Assembly (NCBI RefSeq): GCF_022429645.1
Contig: NZ_CP092480.1
Span: 2,090,501 to 2,154,500, forward strand
Length of the DNA stretch: 64,000 nucleotides
Direction of reading: 5' to 3'
From: Lutibacter sp. A80
GTDB taxonomy: Bacteria > Bacteroidota > Bacteroidia > Flavobacteriales > Flavobacteriaceae
Shown piece by piece: positions 61,245 to 64,000 of the stretch. The position numbers were made by a program, and so were the translations under genes. The notes under the pieces are model-generated. The model did no database searches, was not told the DNA's origin, and saw nothing but the letters and a program-made list of their open reading frames with translations. The stretch's first letter is position 1. Every line of letters begins with the position of its first letter.

Positions 61245-61848
61245 TATTCTATTGCTTTAAATTTTATTCAACTTTAAAAACACTATTAAAAAATTATTTC
61301 ACAAATTTAAAATTTTTATACCCAAAAAACTTCTCAATTATGGGGTTTAAATGTTACTTTATTTGAATAGAAAAAACTTAAAATCATTTATATCAAGGTT
61401 TTGACAATTTTTAATACTGTTATTTCTTCACCTTACTAAAAATTGATTTAATGTTATACAGGTACCTAAATTTCCACAACAAACTATAATTATTCACTCA
61501 ACACCAATTAGAAATAAAGCCCTAATTACAATGTTAGACCACTGTTTAATACACTGCTAAACAAGTACTACAAAGTTTAAATTCCTAATAATAAAAAGAT
61601 TTTATTATTATTAAAATTAGCATTAAACAACCCCTATTTGCTTTATAAATTATTTTCCAAAACAATGGTAATATTTTGTTAAAAACCAAAAACAATGCTA
61701 TTTTAACAGGGTTATTTAACATTTTAGTAACATTTACCCCCCATAATTGAGAAAATCAAAACATTTAAACATCTTATTTTTGTATAACAATATTCTAGAA
61801 GAGAAATTTTCTAGAGCAAATAAAAACAAACTAAACAAATTTAACATT
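61245..61848. promoter_or_regulatory. 604-base divergent promoter region
   Basis: No gene seen. TATTTTTG at 61775-61782 is a -7 candidate for susC (about 65 bases before its start). CAAATTTA at 61302-61309 (TAAATTTG on the minus strand) is a candidate for the sulfatase gene at 61244. A perfect AT-only hairpin lies at 61586-61610 (11-base-pair stem, 3-base loop). Regulator sites were not recognised. Confidence 0.5.
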
Positions 61849-64000
61849 ATGAAATTGAAGATAATTACACTTTTTACATGCTGTTTTAGTCTTATTTCTG
61901 TATGGTCCCAATCCAACGTTTCAGGTACGGTGACTGACGAAACAGGAATGCCACTAATCGGCGTTAATGTTTTAATTAAAGACACCTCAAAAGGTGTCAC
62001 TACAGATTTTGACGGTAATTTTCAAATTAGCGTAAATCCAGGCGAAATTTTAAGTTTCTCGTATATTGGTTACAAGGAACAAACAGTATTAATCAACACC
62101 CAAAAAACCTTAACAATTGTAATGACTGAAAACGCTTCAAAATTAGATGAAGTTGTAATTGTTGGGTATGGTTCACAAAAAAAAGAGAGTGTTTTAGGTG
62201 CCATTAGCCAAGTAAAAGGTGCAGAAATATTAGAATCTGGTGCTTCTAATATTACCAATGCATTAAGTGGACTTTCACCAGGTTTAAATATTGTTCAAAC
62301 TTCTGGTCAACCAGGAGACGATGCGGGTGATATTTATATTCGTGGTAACTCAGACCCATTAATATTAGTAGATGGGGTTGAAGTTGTTGGAGGGTTTGCA
62401 AATATAGACCCTAGAGATGTAGCAAGTGTTAGTACACTTAAAGATGGTGCTGCTACTGCCGTTTACGGTATTAGAGGTGCAAACGGAGTTATTATAATTA
62501 CTACAAAAAGAGGGCAAATAGGAAAACCAGTAGTAAGTATAACTAGTGAAGTTACTATGAAATTTTATCCAGACAAATATGATTCTTTAGACGCATATGC
62601 TGCTGAGAGTTTACGAAATGTAGGTGTCTATAATGACGCTGCTTTTGATACTGGTTTCTCTACAGAAGCTGAATTAGAACACTGGAAAAATGGAGATTTA
62701 CCTTATATCTATCCAAATACAGATTGGGTTGACTTTACAACAAAAGACTTTGCAACAAGTTTTAATCAGTCGGTGTCTGTAAGAGGTGGTACAGATTTTG
62801 TTAAATATTATGCTTCTGCAGGATATTTACAAGAAGGTGACATTACAAATTCTGAACAATTTTACAACTACGATCCAGAATATAAATTTGAAAGATATTC
62901 ATTTAGAGGAAATTTAGACTTTACATTATCTAATACAACTCGCTTAAAAACAAGTGTTAGTAGCCGAATAGAAGATCAAAATAAAGCGCGTGGAACTGTC
63001 AGCAACGATTTTTTAAGGCTGTTTACAGTTGCTCCAGGAAGTAGTGTACCATATTACCCTGAAGAAGCTCTAGAACTTTATCCAGACCCTCTTTACCCTG
63101 GATTGGTAGAAAAAAGGTTCCCAATAAGTAGTACAATAGGTACTTTTCTTGAAGGATCAACTAATACTATAAAAACAATTTTCTCTATTGATTTTCAGTT
63201 AGAACAAGACTTAGACTTTATTACTGAAGGTTTAACATTTACGGGTAAATATAACTTTATTAGTAATTACCAAACACAAAGTGAAATAAAATTTGACTCA
63301 TCTTTAGAAACAAGACTAGATAGATACGATTTGTTACCTGATGGTACTTGGGATTCTTTTGAAGGTGCAGATTACGAACGTCCTTACGATTTTAATTTAG
63401 GAAGTGAAAGTATTAATAATACTCAAGAAATATCTTATACAAAAGCACAATTTGATTATAAACGTTCTTTTGATAGACATAACGTAACAGCTTTAGGTGC
63501 TTTTAGTCGTAATAAAAGAATTAACAACACAGATTTCCCATATTATGAAGAAGTTTGGGTTGGTAGAGCAACTTACAACTATGATACTCGTTATTTTTTC
63601 GAAATAAATGGTTCATACAACGGTGACGAAACTTTTGCTGAAGGACAACGTTTTAAGTTTTTCCCATCATATTCTGTAGGTATTAATTTAGCTAAAGAAA
63701 AATGGGTAGAAGAAGCCATACCAGCTCTTAACAATTTTAAAATTAGATATTCTAATGGTAAAACTGGAACAAAAAGTGGTTTAGGAACCAATCGTTGGCA
63801 ATATTTAAGTTTCTATGATAATATAAGTGGAACTGCATCAATAAGACCAACTTGGAGATATAACTTTGGAGAAGGTGATACAGGACGTTTATCTGTTATT
63901 AGAGAAACCCAACTTGGAAACGAAGAATTAACATGGTCTACAGTTACAAAACAAAACTTAGGTGTTGAATTTGGACTTTTTGACAATGAAATATCTGGAG
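61849..64000 (+). CDS. SusC-like TonB-dependent transporter, cut by the window edge
   Basis: Open from 61849 to the last base (at least 717 residues). Signal peptide (FSLISVWSQ), then carboxypeptidase-like extension SGTVTDETGMPLIGVNVLI, plug LDEVVIVGYGSQKKESVLGA and ANGVIIITTKRG, then beta-barrel strands. It should import oligosaccharides of the sulfated glycan, with a SusD partner expected just to the right of the window. It is divergent from the sulfatase/fucosidase battery and is clearly different from the SusC at 9092. Confidence 0.94.
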   Translation, partial: MKLKIITLFTCCFSLISVWSQSNVSGTVTDETGMPLIGVNVLIKDTSKGVTTDFDGNFQISVNPGEILSFSYIGYKEQTVLINTQKTLTIVMTENASKLDEVVIVGYGSQKKESVLGAISQVKGAEILESGASNITNALSGLSPGLNIVQTSGQPGDDAGDIYIRGNSDPLILVDGVEVVGGFANIDPRDVASVSTLKDGAATAVYGIRGANGVIIITTKRGQIGKPVVSITSEVTMKFYPDKYDSLDAYAAESLRNVGVYNDAAFDTGFSTEAELEHWKNGDLPYIYPNTDWVDFTTKDFATSFNQSVSVRGGTDFVKYYASAGYLQEGDITNSEQFYNYDPEYKFERYSFRGNLDFTLSNTTRLKTSVSSRIEDQNKARGTVSNDFLRLFTVAPGSSVPYYPEEALELYPDPLYPGLVEKRFPISSTIGTFLEGSTNTIKTIFSIDFQLEQDLDFITEGLTFTGKYNFISNYQTQSEIKFDSSLETRLDRYDLLPDGTWDSFEGADYERPYDFNLGSESINNTQEISYTKAQFDYKRSFDRHNVTALGAFSRNKRINNTDFPYYEEVWVGRATYNYDTRYFFEINGSYNGDETFAEGQRFKFFPSYSVGINLAKEKWVEEAIPALNNFKIRYSNGKTGTKSGLGTNRWQYLSFYDNISGTASIRPTWRYNFGEGDTGRLSVIRETQLGNEELTWSTVTKQNLGVEFGLFDNEISG

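Noticed and set aside
61586-61610. Perfect AT-only hairpin in the divergent promoter region
   Set aside because: Such palindromes arise easily in AT-rich spacers, and no gene end is near enough for a terminator role.
61734-62000. 88-residue minus-strand frame over the start of the second susC
   Set aside because: Antisense shadow of the SusC signal and extension; the plus-strand frame has clear domain motifs.

Overview
The window looks like chromosomal DNA of a marine member of the Flavobacteriia (Bacteroidetes). It is AT-rich, with SusC/SusD pairs, a hybrid two-component regulator, many Bacteroidetes-type lipoprotein signals, TAnnTTTG-type -7 promoter elements, and a dense set of enzymes for algal polysaccharides. 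No rRNA, tRNA, CRISPR array or intact insertion sequence was seen.

Left end (1-3.1 kb): tail of an alginate locus on the minus strand, with a PL17-type oligoalginate lyase followed by a KdgF-type cupin. Two nearly identical tandem operator pairs (about 49-74 and 3049-3073) resemble GntR/UxuR-type sites and overlap -7 boxes, so they probably control this operon and the next one off the left edge. Then (3.3-18.6 kb) comes a self-contained polysaccharide utilisation locus: a hybrid two-component sensor on the minus strand, divergent from a SusE-like lipoprotein, SusC, SusD, a GH30 enzyme and a LacZ-type GH2 enzyme. A beta-linked galactan or glucan is the likely substrate. Hairpins separate susD from the enzymes and close the operon.

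Middle (18.8-30.1 kb): a nearly complete L-fucose catabolic region. On the minus strand are a RhaD/FucA-type aldolase, L-fucose isomerase and an FGGY kinase. On the plus strand are an AraC regulator, a lactaldehyde dehydrogenase, a FucP transporter, a mutarotase and LutABC. Together they would import L-fucose, make DHAP and lactaldehyde, and oxidise lactaldehyde through L-lactate to pyruvate.

Right half (30.1-64 kb): a long minus-strand battery of about 18 exported enzymes, divergent from a new SusC gene at the right edge. It holds five S1 sulfatases, a GH95 fucosidase, a GH141-like beta-helix protein, five five-bladed-propeller proteins (two GH117-like), two SASA acetylesterases, an alpha/beta hydrolase, a fused alpha/beta hydrolase-SGNH protein, another SGNH hydrolase, a clan GH-A-like protein with FnIII domains and an 852-residue lipoprotein of unknown family. 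With the fucose genes next door, the simplest reading is a locus for a sulfated, acetylated, fucose-rich polysaccharide (fucoidan type). No endo-fucanase was recognised, so the unknown proteins are the main candidates for new activities. There are signs of recent reshuffling: a 92%-identical copy of the 3' end of the GH141-like gene lies on the other side of an SGNH esterase gene.
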